64,000 bases of DNA from Ypsolopha sequella (lineage: Eukaryota; Arthropoda; Insecta; Lepidoptera; Ypsolophidae). The notes below the pieces were generated by a model. It was not told where the DNA came from. It worked only from the letters and a program-made list of their open reading frames with translations, and ran no database searches. The stretch's first letter is position 1, and every line of letters begins with the position of its first letter. The translations under genes were made by a program, and so were the position numbers. The stretch covers positions 16,386,001-16,450,000 of the forward strand of contig OW204000.1 of assembly GCA_934047225.1 (NCBI GenBank), read 5' to 3'. Shown here piece after piece: positions 1 to 11,215 of the stretch.

Positions 1-858
1 TAAAAGTATCTAGGTGCACTGCACAGACTAATGTGTGTCAGAGACAACTTGGGAAAGAGGCCAATGAGAGAATTTCCCACTGAATTCTGGCAGCATTCGG
101 GTAGCTTTGCCAAGTCCTCACGTGCCATACCAACTAATACCAGTTTAGAGCATCGAATATCCGAACGTCGATCATCTAATTCTAAATGAACGCTTGCCCT
201 TGCTGGCCCATACACTAATTCACATCACATCACATGTTTTGTTTTGTTCACTACCTAGGCTGTCTGTATAAAATAGCTTTGATTTCTACTTGCCATAGTA
301 ATGAAAGAAATTAATTTATTAAAAACATGGCTTTTAAATAAAAGTATGCAGTCCCCAATTAGTTCGGTGAATCGATGTTCTACTATATCTCTCCGTAATG
401 ATGAAATTAAATAAAATATTAGATGAAATATATTTATTTATGTAATATGGGTACATTATACACACTTATTACAGGTCAGGTTTAATGTAAAATAATAAAT
501 TAAAAAAAACAATATTAACTAATATAATAAAGGTAATTTAAAAACAATTTAAAAAAATAAGTTTTGATGAATGATCGATGATGAGTGATGAGTGATGGAC
601 TGATGCAACGTAACGTGGAATTTAGTACACAAAATGAACTAGGATTTAATTTAAAGTTTCATATCTGCCCAAGGACCGACAGTGGCGAAAGAATCCATAT
701 TTATTTGTATTGTGTCCTTCTGCTGGACCCTCCCCATCTTAGGAATGAATTTAAAAAAAATACATACTATTTTCAATACTTCTTTACGGAGTAGAAGCTA
801 GACCTTGTGTTAACGGTTAGAAGCTGGTTTATTCGTCCAAGGTTAGAAGCCTTAAAAA
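1..858. other. A+T-rich non-coding stretch
   Basis: No reading frame with coding character, no RNA gene and no clear repeat boundary is visible. The short open frame around 585-794 lacks any recognisable domain. The only local pattern is a run of GATGA-type short repeats near 567-600. Confidence 0.5.
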
Positions 859-1375
859 TTTAGGTATATCGAAGAATGCTGAAAATATCTTGGACGGGTC
901 GAATCAGAAATGACACAGTGTTGAAAAAGATTAGCAAAGGCTTAGAGCTCTCAAAGACGATAAAAAGGAGAAAACTGCAGTACATGGGTCAAATTAACCG
1001 CAGCAAAGAATATAACCTGCTGAAGCTCGTTCTTCAAGTAAAAGACCTGGCTATAGAAAAATATCTTGCTCCAAAATCTTGTCAAAAGATTTGATATGAG
1101 AACCATAGAACTCTTTCGAACCACAACATAACAGGTGCCTTATTGTCTAACTGCAACATCTATCGCTATTGCTTTCAAAAGGACGCGTGATTGGCTAGAA
1201 GTGATGAGTCACGTCATTTCTAGCCAATCACGTTACCTTTAAAGCAATAGCGATAGACGATTTCATGACTATTTCCTTACACAATCGCACCTCTGGCCCA
1301 ACTCGGCCCAAGTGGCCATAATGATAGCTGAGCTCCGATAGGAGATGTCACCAGAAGAAAAAGAAGAAAATTATG
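859..1375 (+). pseudogene. LINE reverse-transcriptase C-terminal relic (RTE-like)
   Basis: The plus-strand translation from about 876 contains RMLKISWTGRIRN and LELSKTIKRRKLQYMGQI. These match the region after the catalytic core of common insect RTE-like retrotransposon proteins (usual form: RRMLRISW...NEEVL...TIKRRKLEYLGHV). The tail just before 1375, an ATGATAGC...AGGAGATG...AGAAGAAAAAG stretch, resembles the usual 3' end of such elements. The frame is broken by stops and by a hairpin insertion at 1159-1257, so it cannot be functional. The 5' part (endonuclease and RT core) is absent. Confidence 0.7.
1159..1257. mobile_element. Short hairpin MITE inside the LINE relic
   Basis: Two arms of about 40 bp pair almost perfectly: the left arm begins TCTATCGCTATTGCTTT and the right arm ends AAAGCAATAGCGATAGA, with a 17-bp loop. 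No coding capacity. It interrupts the surrounding LINE sequence, so it is the younger insertion. Confidence 0.75.
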
Positions 1376-1999
1376 AGTAAAGTTGTGGCAGTTGTATTGT
1401 GTGATAAAGTAGTTGCTGCTGTATATAATTAATTAATAGTTCGCCAATTTAATGTATCTAGAGCGTTCAATATTGTTGACATCTCAGTCTTTACGGGCAA
1501 AAAATAGAGCAGAGTGTATATGTAAAAGAAAAAAAAACCGTAATTATGCCGGGTGGAGAATTCTCGCGCGTTCTAACAAGCCGGGTGCGCCGGCGCACCT
1601 GCCGCGGCACGCGCCACGCGCATCCTCCCCCGCGCCCCGCACCCGCGCTGCAAGCTGCGCCGACAATGTTGATGCATCGCACTTCGCACTGCACCGGGAT
1701 ACCTATTGATCTTGCCGATAGGTACAGTATTTACGCTCGTTATGTTATTTCATGATGCATCCCTTTTAGAATATCAACGCACGTTCGTCCATATAGGGTC
1801 TTGTTCAAGACATAAATTCACCATTATCTTTCGCGCGCTTCAGATGGCGTGTGCTTCGATCCACCTGCAGCCCTTCAAGCCAGGTGGCTTTACCGACTGA
1901 AGTCAGATTTATTGCCTTCGTATTAGTAAAATTCGGACTCATTGGACTTATATTGTATACAATATGTCGCATGATTTTGATGAAAACAGTATTTTGTAA
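1376..1999. other. Non-coding, with a GC-rich patch at about 1555-1700
   Basis: A CpG-rich block of about 150 bp stands out against A+T-rich flanks. It is open in several frames on both strands, as expected of GC-rich DNA, and none of the translations carries a recognisable motif. It could be an isolated promoter-like CpG patch; there is no splice or TATA evidence to support that. Confidence 0.35.
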
Positions 2000-2167
2000 A
2001 AAATCCTAGGATAGAATTCAAAAAATAGGTGCGACGACGAGCGAAGCGAAGAAGACTGTGTTAGGTTGCTTGTGATCATAAATTCGGGACCCAAGCGAAG
2101 CGGGGCGGAACGAGGCAAGCCCTGTAGTTCTTCACATAAAGTTAATTTAGGAAGAAAATCCTAGGAT
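2000..2167. mobile_element. Small interspersed insertion flanked by 13-bp direct repeats
   Basis: AAAATCCTAGGAT occurs at 2000-2012 and again at 2155-2167, bracketing about 142 bp. The insert contains GTGCGACGACGAGCGAAGCG, also present at about 40190 in this window. A 13-bp direct repeat fits a target-site duplication left by a retroposed SINE-like element. No tRNA-type A or B box is obvious inside. Confidence 0.55.
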
Positions 2168-3779
2168 TTGTATTAAAATACTGGTTCTTTCAAAATCCTG
2201 CGACATCTAAGTCATACAATCAAAGATGATAGAGAGCCAATCAAATCGATATACGCAGTTGGTATTACTCGGAAACGTCCGCATTCCAATGGAACATGTT
2301 CTTAATATCTGACATGAGTAAGATTGTTAAAAAGATCGTTATGAGTCATTAGCGACATTGCACCGACACACCATTAACATTCCAGCAGAATCTAGCAAAT
2401 CTACCAATTCATAAACAGCCTCGCATTATGGCTCATTGCATACGTCAATCCACTTGATAACAATGATAACTTGACGCTGCAATGTGATTGGCGACACGTA
2501 AACATGTTTGGCTCCAAGAAGTAACTTAATCGGTGTCATTAGAACCGACGATTTCAAATTCATTTCCTGTTGCACCTAAGTGAGTCGGTAGGACCTTTTC
2601 TGAGTTAAATTGGGACTTTTTAAATATTTAGCTAAACTTAAATAGTTGCTTGCTTCTTATTCCATTAGCAATTTACTTCCCAACTTAAGCAATACCTATA
2701 AATACCGATAAACATCTTAAAAACATACCTACTTATTTATCGAATTTAATGAAACTTGAGGGTAAAACATGATTATTGCAAAATGGCTCACCTCAATAAT
2801 TCTTTTTGATCGGGATAGCCGACCAGTTTTAGCAGATTCAGACTGCCTTCTTCTGGGTGAGTAAAGACGCTTCCGCGACGACGTTGCGCCTCGCACTACT
2901 TACTCATAATACCAAACCCTTTTCCAAGTAAAAGTTTTGATACGAGTACCACTCTTTCAACAATGATTTTTCATTTCATCTTTTTAATTATGGCCACGCA
3001 TCAAACGTGTGCATTTAAACGCATTTGTGTCAACCTGTAAATAACAAAAACTTATTAAAATTTAATACCTGTAAGTCATTGACCCGTCTATCGATACAAT
3101 ACAGCGACTCGATGATAAACAAAGTGCATAGAGTGCGCTTGTGTGTGTTCATGTTTGTCGATGCACGAGTCGCGTTTCAAACGCTACCGCACATTTCACT
3201 CTTTGGTAACATTAGATATGGCCCATATATGCGGAACACTATGCAGAAGTGATATTTGCTTTAGATTTTCAAGTTTCTAGGATTAGTTCTCCTATTTCTC
3301 TTATGTAATTCTGCCTAAAAACTCCCTTTGACGTTACGGGTCGTCGCCTCTAGCCTCGGATGATAATAATAATAAAGCACAGACTAGACCAGGTTGCTGC
3401 AAAAATTAATAAAAATATATTTTTATAAAAAAAAACAATATAACTTATTCCATAAACAGGAACTTATTATAACTATCAATGTTCTATTTCAGAGGATATT
3501 GATTACAAAACTATAGCGGGACAAAAATCTGATACAATCTCGTAACTACCCATTACAATAAACATGACAATATAACTCTATTACGCACTGTGTACCTTAT
3601 CGACATCGCCGTCATCACAAACACCCTAAATACTTACACGGACTTTTTCTATCAATTCAGTGAGAACTTTATCCTTCATCATTTCAACTACGGACGTCAT
3701 TCCAAAATCACTATTTGCGCAGTGTTTATAAGACACCGAACATCCATTCATCATCAACTTACGCCCTTCTTCTAAACGC
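2168..3779. other. Non-coding stretch
   Basis: Mixed A+T-rich DNA. No protein motif, tRNA or clear inverted repeat was recognised. The open frames here (for example 3025-3252) have no domain and no splice context. Confidence 0.4.
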
Positions 3780-4782
3780 TGGAATCTCGATCTCCGCTCC
3801 GACGGATCTCCCCATTTCGGATTTTATCAATCAGAGATATCCCAAGCATAACCCGCTCCATAGCTCGTTGAGATCAAGCCATTTGTAAGAGTCCACGTCT
3901 CAGCGCCGTACTTATTCAGTTCATCACAGTACATCAGAACGCGCTGGTTGAAAACCTCGGTATTGATGACGTAAATATGTGACGTCACTTTTTGAATGCT
4001 GCCAATCCTAGATATATTGTTCTGTCAGCCTCAGCGTCGTAGTTATTTTTAACCAGCTGGATAACTTGATCCAGGTAAACAATATTTTTGAACAACTTCA
4101 GTGCTGACATTGTCGACAGTTACTGGCCTCTGTATAACGTGAAATTGGACATGACGTTAGTTATCCAAATTCATCCACATGCCCGCTCGTCTGGCGGAAT
4201 CACTGCAGCGTTTCCACTATTATGACGATATGAAATGTACTCTCCGTTCACGTTTATGCATCGTTCGTTACAGTCTAGTGTTTTGAAGACGTCCTCCAGA
4301 GCGGGGGTAAACAGTTTTGGGGAAATAATGTCTCCCTGTCTCACGCTGCGCTGAAGGTTTATCTGTCTTGTTTGTTCACCTTATACTTAGACGGTCACCG
4401 TAGTGGAGTCATAAAGACATTTCAGCATCTCCACGTAACGCTAGTCAACTTGGCATCGCAGCAAGGACTGCAGAACAGGCTAAGTTTCAATGGAGTTGAA
4501 GACTTTCTCGTAGTCCACAAATACTAGACATAAGAACTGATTATACTTTTGGGTTATCTGTATAATCTGCTGTAGCATGTGGATGTGGTCTACGGTACTG
4601 TATGGCCTTTTCGAAACCCAGCCTGCTCTGGAGGTTGAAAGTCGTCGAATCGTTAGGCTTGGGTTTTCCCAACTATTCCGGCTATTACAGTAACAGATAT
4701 ACACAAAAAGTTTTTCCAAGGAAAAACGTAAAATCCGTTTCTTAGGATCAACAATCAACGAGTCAACCAACCTACATCTCAT
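3780..4782 (-). pseudogene. RTE-like LINE reverse-transcriptase relic
   Basis: On the minus strand, starting near 4620, the translation reads SKRPYSTVDHIHMLQQIIQ then LCLVFVDYEKVFNSIET, the RT core block that in intact elements reads FRKGYSTVDHIHTLQQII...FVDYEKAFDS. Further on come SVRQGDIISPKLF (the GVRQGD block) and, after several frameshifts, YGAETWTLT and AMERVMLGISLIDKIRNGEIRR from the C-terminal region. The catalytic FADD block is lost in a degraded stretch around 4200. Frame changes and stops show a dead copy. Confidence 0.8.
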
Positions 4783-5473
4783 TTTACAAATACCTATAGA
4801 ACATTCCGTAATACAAAAAATATATGATAATTAAAAAAACAGCGAGTTCCCTAATAGTTAGTAAGTAACGGTTCAACTTTACAGTGTACTCGTAGGTATT
4901 TAAAGTATGCACGATACTGTGTATTTTAATAAGAATTTTCAAGTTATCCCCATCATATTCGTATGTAAATACTTTATTGCACAAATTTGTCAATGCACAA
5001 AGTCTAACCTAATGCTAATTAGCATTTTGTACCCAGTAAGCTTTGGTGTTTGGAGAGATTAAAGGTAGCGCCAGAATAATTACGAAATAAGTAAAAATAT
5101 ATTACCCACTACTATCACAAAGTCAATATTGCGGGAGGAATGTTTCTCAGATACTGTTTCAGAGTAAGCTCAACAGACAAAACTTGATGCGTATATCTGA
5201 TTCCACTCGGGCGAAGACGTGGGCAAAAGTTAGTATTATAATATTATATGTTTAGTGTTTTTGGTATTGTAAGCATACTTATAATATTCTCTAATTACCT
5301 AGCAAAGTAATTTGAGTGCCCTGGAATGCATTTCTGTTTTGAAACTGTTAACCATGTCACAGCCGGGAGTTCCCGATCTCGCTTCAACTCATTAACTAAC
5401 GCAACGTGTAATTTTAGTTTTAATATTAATATAAATGTAAACTTTGTGGTTAATCGTTGTTTGTTTGTTGCAG
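4783..5473. other. Non-coding stretch
   Basis: A+T-rich DNA with no recognised motif. The minus open frame 4784-4993 is low-complexity and has no domain. Confidence 0.35.
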
Positions 5474-5548
5474 ATGAAGGAGAAAAACAAAAGCAATCGG
5501 TAATAGGCGCCGATTTCTCCTTCGAACGCAGCTACAGGAAAATAGGCT
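5474..5548 (+). CDS. Candidate 75-nt coding exon, gene unknown
   Basis: A strong acceptor (pyrimidine-rich TTGTTTGTTGCAG) ends at 5473 and a consensus donor GTAAGT begins at 5549. The 75 nt between them are open in the frame entered with two leftover bases, giving EGEKQKQSVIGADFSFERSY followed by RKIG. The length is a multiple of three, so the exon could be skipped without shifting the frame. I do not recognise the peptide, and no neighbouring exon of the same gene was found. It might be a cassette exon of a gene with long introns, or a chance pairing of splice-like sites. Confidence 0.4.
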
Positions 5549-6360
5549 GTAAGTAAAATTTATTATAATTTCGTTTTAATGCACTGGTAAAGAATTCCCA
5601 GAGAGCATCTACTTCCGTAGAAGGCGAAAGAATTTGACAAGAACTTAACAATATCGAGCACTTGACAGTTACAGTGGCATTACCTTTAATAGGGCAAAGA
5701 CTCGAGCCGTTGCTTGTAGCTGCTTTATGGTGGTTCACTATCGATTTGTGTGCGATACATTGCTGCGGCGGTTAGAGCTAACGGGCCAGAGTAAATAGTG
5801 CAGTGGCGATGCACAGGGTATCTATGAGAGAGCCGGTTGAGTCGGCCGTCGATGTGCAGGCGGCGCGGGCGCTCAGGGCACGAAGGCACGCGAGGAATGC
5901 GCGGCCCTCGGCGCCACTGGTTTACAAATAGAAGGGCCGCTGCCACGGGCTGCACGTGTGATAGATTGCCACGATTAATCTGTTAGCGCTGATGCCTGCG
6001 ACGACGGTGTTGCCGACGACGCGCGCTCAACCGCTTCAATTAACCGGGACGATCGTTACAGAACTGATATGATATGATGACGTGCACTTCAACTGTGACA
6101 TCGCTGCAATCCGCATTTCTCTTGAAGCTATCGATAGTGTGTTTTGTAGGGTTACTTACGATGTGCATTGCGAATCAAGTAATATGGATATATTAGGTAG
6201 GTTAGATGATCAGAGTCTCTGCCTATCCTTCTAGCTGGAAACAGGCTTGCGGTGTGGATATGTAAAGTATTATATATATTTATCTAAGATATGATTTATG
6301 TCATAACATCAATAAGCTATTCTATAGGGCTCTCCATTAACCACGTATCAAAAATTTTAG
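5549..6360. other. Non-coding, with a GC-rich patch at about 5830-6030
   Basis: A CpG-rich block lies in A+T-rich DNA; translations in all frames lack motifs. A short GATATGATATGATGACG run sits at about 6066. The left 8-bp target duplication of the hAT element begins at 6361. Confidence 0.35.
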
Positions 6361-6440
6361 GGCGTGGATAGGGAATGCAATCCCGGTATACCGGGATCCC
6401 GCACGAATTTTGCACACGTAAATCATGCGGAATCCCGCGG

Positions 6441-7383
6441 GATTAGCGGTACTGCGCATCAACAATTAGCGGTACTGCGCATCAACAATTAGCGGTACTG
6501 CGCATCAACAATTAGCGGTACTGCGCATCAACAATTAGCGGTACTGCGCATCAACAATTAGCGGTACTGCGCATCAACAATTAGCGGTACTGCGCATCAA
6601 CAATTAGCGGTACTGCGCATCAACAATTAGCGGTACTGCGCATCAACAATTAGCGGTACTGCGCATCAACAATTAGCGGTACTGCGCATCAACAATTAGC
6701 GGTACTGCGCATCAACAATTAGCGGTACTGCGCATCAACAATTAGCGGTACTGCGCATCAACAATTAGCGGTACTGCGCATCAACAATTAGCGGTACTGC
6801 GCATCAACAATTAGCGGTACTGCGCATCAACAATTAGCGGTACTGCGCATCAACAATTAGCGGTACTGCGCATCAACAATTAGCGGTACTGCGCATCAAC
6901 AATTAGCGGTACTGCGCATCAACAATTAGCGGTACTGCGCATCAACAATTAGCGGTACTGCGCATCAACAATTAGCGGTACTGCGCATCAACAATTAGCG
7001 GTACTGCGCATCAACAATTAGCGGTACTGCGCATCAACAATTAGCGGTACTGCGCATCAACAATTAGCGGTACTGCGCATCAACAATTAGCGGTACTGCG
7101 CATCAACAATTAGCGGTACTGCGCATCAACAAATAGCGGTACTGCGCATCAACAATTAGCGGTACTGCGCATCAACAAATAGCGGTACTGCGCATCAACA
7201 ATTAGCGGTACTGCGCATCAACAATTAGCGGTACTGCGCATCAACAAATAGCGGTACTGCGCATCAACAATTAGCGGTACTGCGCATCAACAAATAGCGG
7301 TACTGCGCATCAACAATTAGCGGTACTGCGCATCAACAATTAGCGGTACTGCGCATCAACAAATAGCGGTACTGCGCATCAAC
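6441..7383. repeat. 23-bp minisatellite, 41 units, with a 5-unit higher-order pattern
   Basis: Forty-one head-to-tail units of 23 bp, each containing AGCGGTACTGCGCATCAAC. Units are nearly identical except for one dinucleotide (AATT versus AAAT just before AGCGG). The first 30 units are the AATT type (the very first starts GATT). From 7131 the two types occur in the order AAAT, AATT, AAAT, AATT, AATT, and this block repeats at 7246, giving a 115-bp higher-order period before a final AAAT unit at 7361. Such uniformity points to recent expansion. The array sits between the left end and coding start of the hAT element. Confidence 0.95.
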
Positions 7384-7639
7384 AAATTCCATTTGTTATT
7401 CGCCGCGCAAACTGATTCGCTTGTGACGGATCGACTTCTAACCACGAGGTGGGGTGCGTGGGGGTGGCAGTAGCGCACCGTACTATTTTTTGTCAGTTAC
7501 AATTTGTCACCGTGGTGGAGTAACTCAATTACGCGCTCAAATTTGTTTGTTTTAGTAAATTAAACGGAATTATTTTACTGTTTTTGAATTCAATATATTT
7601 GTTCAGTGTTTAATTATGTCGAAAAATGTGTACAAAGAC

Positions 7640-8237
7640 TTAAAGGGTGCTCAAACAAAAATCTGTGAAATCCACGAAATATCATGGACAACCGTTTCTC
7701 CTGGACAGCCACTCTATAAAAAGAATTTTTATTCACAAAATTTTTTCATTAAAAACTATTACAAAAGACTTGACCTACATGATGGTACATTATTTTTTGC
7801 TAGAATTTCTTGAAATTCCAAGCTATTAAAGAAATAGTAGAATTTCTACTATTCAGAATAATAATGAAAAAAAAATGTAGGTCAAGTCTTTCGTAATAGT
7901 TCTTATTTAATGAAAAAGTCTTTTTATGGAGTGGCTGCCCAGCCCCCCTATTCTATATCTTTAGTTGCCAACTGGACTGGGTGCCTATCATCAAAAACAT
8001 AGATAAAAACTGAATTTTCAAAATTGCCTTTAGTGGGTATTGATACTATTTACGAACTGTGTCCTCACTTCAAGTGCGAACATATCCTTAGATAATCGGA
8101 ATTCAATAGTATATCTATGTTTTTTATGATACGCACCCAGTCCAGTTGGCAACTAGAGATACATAATAGGCCCGCAGGAGTGACAGTTTTCTATGATATT
8201 TCGTGGATTTCACAGATTTTTGTTTGAGCACCCTTAA
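7640..8237. mobile_element. TTAA-flanked element nested in the hAT copy
   Basis: TTAA at 7640-7643 and 8234-8237 border inverted ends: left (A)GGGTGCTCAAACAAAAATC and its complement on the right, pairing over more than 40 bp including a GTGAAATCCACGAAATATCAT tract. It interrupts what reads as the start of the hAT transposase (ATG at 7616). Inside are a further inverted pair (about 7710-7780 with 7868-7930) and a copy of another MITE (7943-8175). The TTAA duplication recalls piggyBac-type target sites; no transposase is encoded. Confidence 0.7.
7943..8175. mobile_element. MITE (TTGCCAACTGG family), copy 1
   Basis: About 233 bp with imperfect inverted ends: CCCCCCTATTCT...TTGCCAACTGGAC on the left and GTCCAGTTGGCAAC...AATAGGCCCGC on the right. 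A second copy of the same length and sequence plan lies at 20665-20896. Both copies are nested inside other elements. No coding capacity. Confidence 0.8.
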
Positions 8238-8706
8238 AAGTCCTGTTATTCTGTGGAAGTATTTTTTGATGGTGGAAAAATCACAGACAGAAAAATGCAA
8301 GTTGTGTAGGCCAATAATTAAAATGACAAGGCGTTCTACTAAGAGCTTCCATGTAAATTTAATCCAAACATAAGATTTAAACAAAATTGAATTATTTGGA
8401 CGACTCATCAACGTCAGCAGCTTTTTGCCCCATCAACTCCATCGTCGTCTAATGCTTCGGTACCGCTATCTTCTCTCCACTAACATCCTCCTTCAACTTT
8501 GTCAAAGAAAATCAAAATTATTGATCACTTTCATAGAGAAAATAGTGTAAAAAAGAGGGTGTCACGCATGCTGTCAAAGTATGGCCTACCATTCAGTGTT
8601 TTCTGTACTTCACCGGATATGCGAGATCTTTTTGCAAAAGCTCGCTATAAATTACCTATAAATCACCTACGTTTTGTGGGATCCCGCAAATACAGAGATC
8701 CCACGG
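8238..8706 (+). pseudogene. hAT transposase N-terminal fragment with BED zinc finger
   Basis: From about 8245 the plus strand reads VILWKYFLMVEKSQTEKCKL then CRPIIKMTRRSTKSFHVNLI, a textbook BED finger (VW.YF, CxxC, then an H/N-L helix). After a stop and frame changes, 8499-8690 gives IIDHFHRENS and MLSKYGLPFSVFCTSPDMRD followed by LFAKARYKLP. This matches the conserved post-finger region of hAT transposases (FIR...L...GYKLP). Nothing of the catalytic DDE domain follows; the right end of the element comes next. The ATG at 7616 (MSKNVYKDLK) is the probable original start, now separated by the nested element. Confidence 0.75.
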
Positions 8707-8887
8707 GACTAAGAATCATCAGTCCCGCAAATACCCGGATTGAAATTTTATTGCGGGATTGCATGCCCTAGGCGTGGATGTGTATCAAAAATGGTTCAAA
8801 ATTTGTGTCAGGACAGCCCCCGTGTACTTTTGTTAGCGCAGCCAGAAATCCATCAATACGAGTAGATGTTATTTGAAAAAATTAAAG

Positions 8888-9069
8888 AGAAACTGCCTAA
8901 AAAAAAAGAAATGACAGGTTTCGCTGTCAAATAAAACATTGCTGTCATTTAATTGAATGGTCAACGTTCTGCTTAGAATAATATTCTAAGACATTCTGCT
9001 TGACTGGGTGTATTATCTATCTATGTGCTTGACAACGAAACCTCTCATTTTTTTTTAAAGGAAGTTTCT
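8888..9069. mobile_element. Hairpin MITE
   Basis: Inverted arms: left AGAAACTGCC, an A-run, then ATGACAGGTTTCGCTGTCAA; right is the complement with AGGTTTCGTTGTCAA, a T-run and GGAAGTTTCT. About 180 bp, non-coding. The arms pair over roughly 45 bp with a few mismatches. Confidence 0.65.
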
Positions 9070-10059
9070 TATTGTGCTCCGCAATAAGGCTTGAGAAAAG
9101 AGGTCGTAAATGACATCCACGAGGGTGTAAGAGTCGGTTGGCTAAGGAAGCTCTGGTCTATGGCCGGCCCTGCGGCTGCGGCCGCTGACCCCGACGCGTC
9201 ACGGCTCAAGGAAGACGGCTGCACAACGCGACCGCCGCGCCGTGCAACCAACCAACCGCTCCAAGATTCTATTAACATATAAATCTGGAATTGAGCAACT
9301 GCCTTCCTAAACGCCAGTTATGTTCAATTGAATCTATTTAACTCACGCCTCTCCATGTTAGTCAAGCACTTTTAAAATGATGTATGGAGAGGGTTATATT
9401 GTTTTATAAACATGTTGGTATTAATATTATCGGAAAGACAATACCAACATTAATTGAATTTGTCAACCGAAACTCACTGGGCCAAAAACATAATCACTTA
9501 CACAAGTAAAAACTCTTCAAAATATATCCAAGAGAAGTGTTTTATCAAAGTGGCTACTTAGATAAGATAGACAGCCCTACTGTCGATAAGGCAACCGGAT
9601 TCCAACGCGTTATACACGCCCTACATGTGCTTGCGCAGTATCTGTCACTACATATTTTTCTTTATCAAAACACATACCTAAAAACTCAAACGACATAAAA
9701 TGTACTTGAAGTTATATTAGCTCTTATGAGAAGGTATTAGATATTAATGTATTAAGCCAGTACGTTTTTGTTAATCAATGAAATGTGGCCACATTCTCTG
9801 TTCTCTAGTTCCTCCACTTGCAGTAAATTGACCATACAAGACTTGACAAATATAGTACTAGCTGATACTTGATATTTGTTGGTTGCATTATTGTTAAATT
9901 GCCCACAGCCTTTTAATGGCTATTTAAAAGTTAAATTAATGCTGATTTCATTGATTATAAAATAAAAGCTTTCAAAAATGTATGCAAGAAAACTCTTCGT
10001 GATATATTTGAGTAAGATCACAAAATAAGAATTTGTTTATCTGTATGGTCTATTTATAT
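9070..10059. other. Non-coding, with a GC-rich patch at about 9155-9245 and a hairpin at 9411-9453
   Basis: The GC patch contains a CTGCGGCTGCGGCCGC-like run open in both strands but without motifs. At 9411-9453 ATGTTGGTATTAAT pairs with its complement downstream, making a short hairpin. Nothing else was recognised. Confidence 0.4.
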
Positions 10060-10440
10060 TTGGAAAGTGTGACGGTGACATTGAAAGAAGAGTGAATACG
10101 GGAAATAAAGCGAACGGAGCCCTATACTTCTTTATGGGCAGCCAAAATGTGACTCCAAAGGCACGATTGGCGGTTCATAATGAAGTATTGGCTCCTACAC
10201 TTATGTATGGTAGTGAATGTTGGGTATGGCAAGATAAACATCAAAGTAGAGTGAAGGCAGTAGAAATGCGTTCCTAACGGTGTATGTATGTGTGGTTTAA
10301 CAATGAATGATAGAACGAAAAATATCGACATCGATGCGACCTAAAAGAAGATGTAGTGACTAGAATAGAAAAAGTAATGCTTCAGTGGTTTGGACATGTC
10401 GAGAGTATGAATGAAAGTAGAGTGATGAAAGAAATTTAAG
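10060..10440 (+). pseudogene. LINE C-terminal relic (RTE-like)
   Basis: The plus strand reads RVNTGNKANGALYFFMGSQN, then APTLMYGSECWVWQDKHQSR, VKAVEMRS, and after a frame break EDVVTRIEKVMLQWFGHVES and MNESRVMKEI. This is the C-terminal block following the reverse transcriptase of insect RTE-like elements (LMYGSETWVWQKKHESR...RWFGHVERM). The frame is broken around 10276 and a piece (the SLRSMIGV.. part) is degraded, so this is a dead 5'-truncated copy. Confidence 0.8.
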
Positions 10441-10739
10441 TGCTGATTATATGTATGTATGTATGCCACAAATTATGATGATAAAATGAAAACTGTGTAG
10501 AACATTATAAACAGCGAAACAAAATGACGTCTCGTAATTGTAATATTTTCGTATAAGGTGACGACAAATTAATAAATTCCAACGAGGAGGTAGCTGAAGT
10601 TACCAACGTCCCAACAATTACAACTGGAAAACGAAACTCTTCTTCTGACCGGTTAGAAAATCAAAATTAATTAAATTGATTAAACATTTAAATTTTCTAG
10701 ATTATTTAGCAATTAACAATTCTTTTAAATTTAACTTAC
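10441..10739. other. Non-coding stretch
   Basis: A+T-rich spacer between two LINE remnants with no recognised motif. Confidence 0.3.
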
Positions 10740-11215
10740 GAAACATATTTAAAGCGCTTGGGGAAGGATCGCGGTCTGCGGTATGCTCGTGAGATCTTTT
10801 ACGACCTTTAAAGGCATTTGATTGCATTGATCATGAAACTTTGTAACGCAAAACTACAGCATTATGGACTAACGAGTACGGTGTAAGATTTTCATTTTAG
10901 TCATATTTGAACAACTCAAGCAGTGGAAATAAAAGGTTTCAAATTTACTGACTGTCTTGTTAAAAGAGGAGTACCTCAGGGTCCAATTTTAGGGCCAATA
11001 GTATTTGTTATGGATATCAATCACCGCGAACCGAAAGACACACATTGTAGGACGCCCCCGAGCTCGCTGGACTTACGATCTAAATAATTTTACCGGTAGT
11101 GGCTGGATGAAGATGGCTGAGGATTGAAAAACGTTGCGTGTCCTTGGAGAGGCCTAAATATGTCTAGCAATGGAATAATATAGGCTAATGGATTCAATAT
11201 AAATAAATTAAATAG
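10740..11215 (+). pseudogene. Chimeric non-LTR retrotransposon remnant
   Basis: The first part (10760-11020) carries Jockey/CR1-like RT fragments: FYDL...LIA.IMKLCNAKLQHYGLT and KRGVPQGPILGPIVFVMDIN, the latter being the conserved GVPQGSxLGPxLF block. At about 11030 it switches to a different C-terminal sequence (RARWTYDLNNFTGSGWMKMA then ED), like the tail of other insect LINEs (GSGWMRLAEDRTLWR). The abrupt junction removes the FADD catalytic block and the thumb, so this is a deletion fusion of two element types or of two parts of one element. Multiple stops. Confidence 0.65.

Larger units (their letters stand above)
6361..8778 (+). mobile_element. hAT-type transposon, internally deleted, with perfect 8-bp target duplication
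   Basis: GGCGTGGA at 6361-6368 is repeated exactly at 8771-8778. Inside, the 2402-bp element (6369-8770) begins TAGGGAATGCAATCCCG and ends with the inverse of TAGGGCATGCAATCCCG. An 8-bp duplication with short terminal inverted repeats is diagnostic of hAT elements. From left to right it contains: left end, a 23-bp minisatellite, a short AT-rich leader, a start-like ATG at 7616, a TTAA-flanked insertion (7640-8237), a BED-zinc-finger coding fragment, a second transposase fragment and the right end. The catalytic RNase-H and dimerisation regions are absent, so the copy cannot move by itself. Confidence 0.85.

Noticed and set aside
6441..7383. CRISPR-like array
   Set aside because: Units are contiguous 23-mers with no unique spacers, and the context is a eukaryotic transposon; it is a minisatellite.
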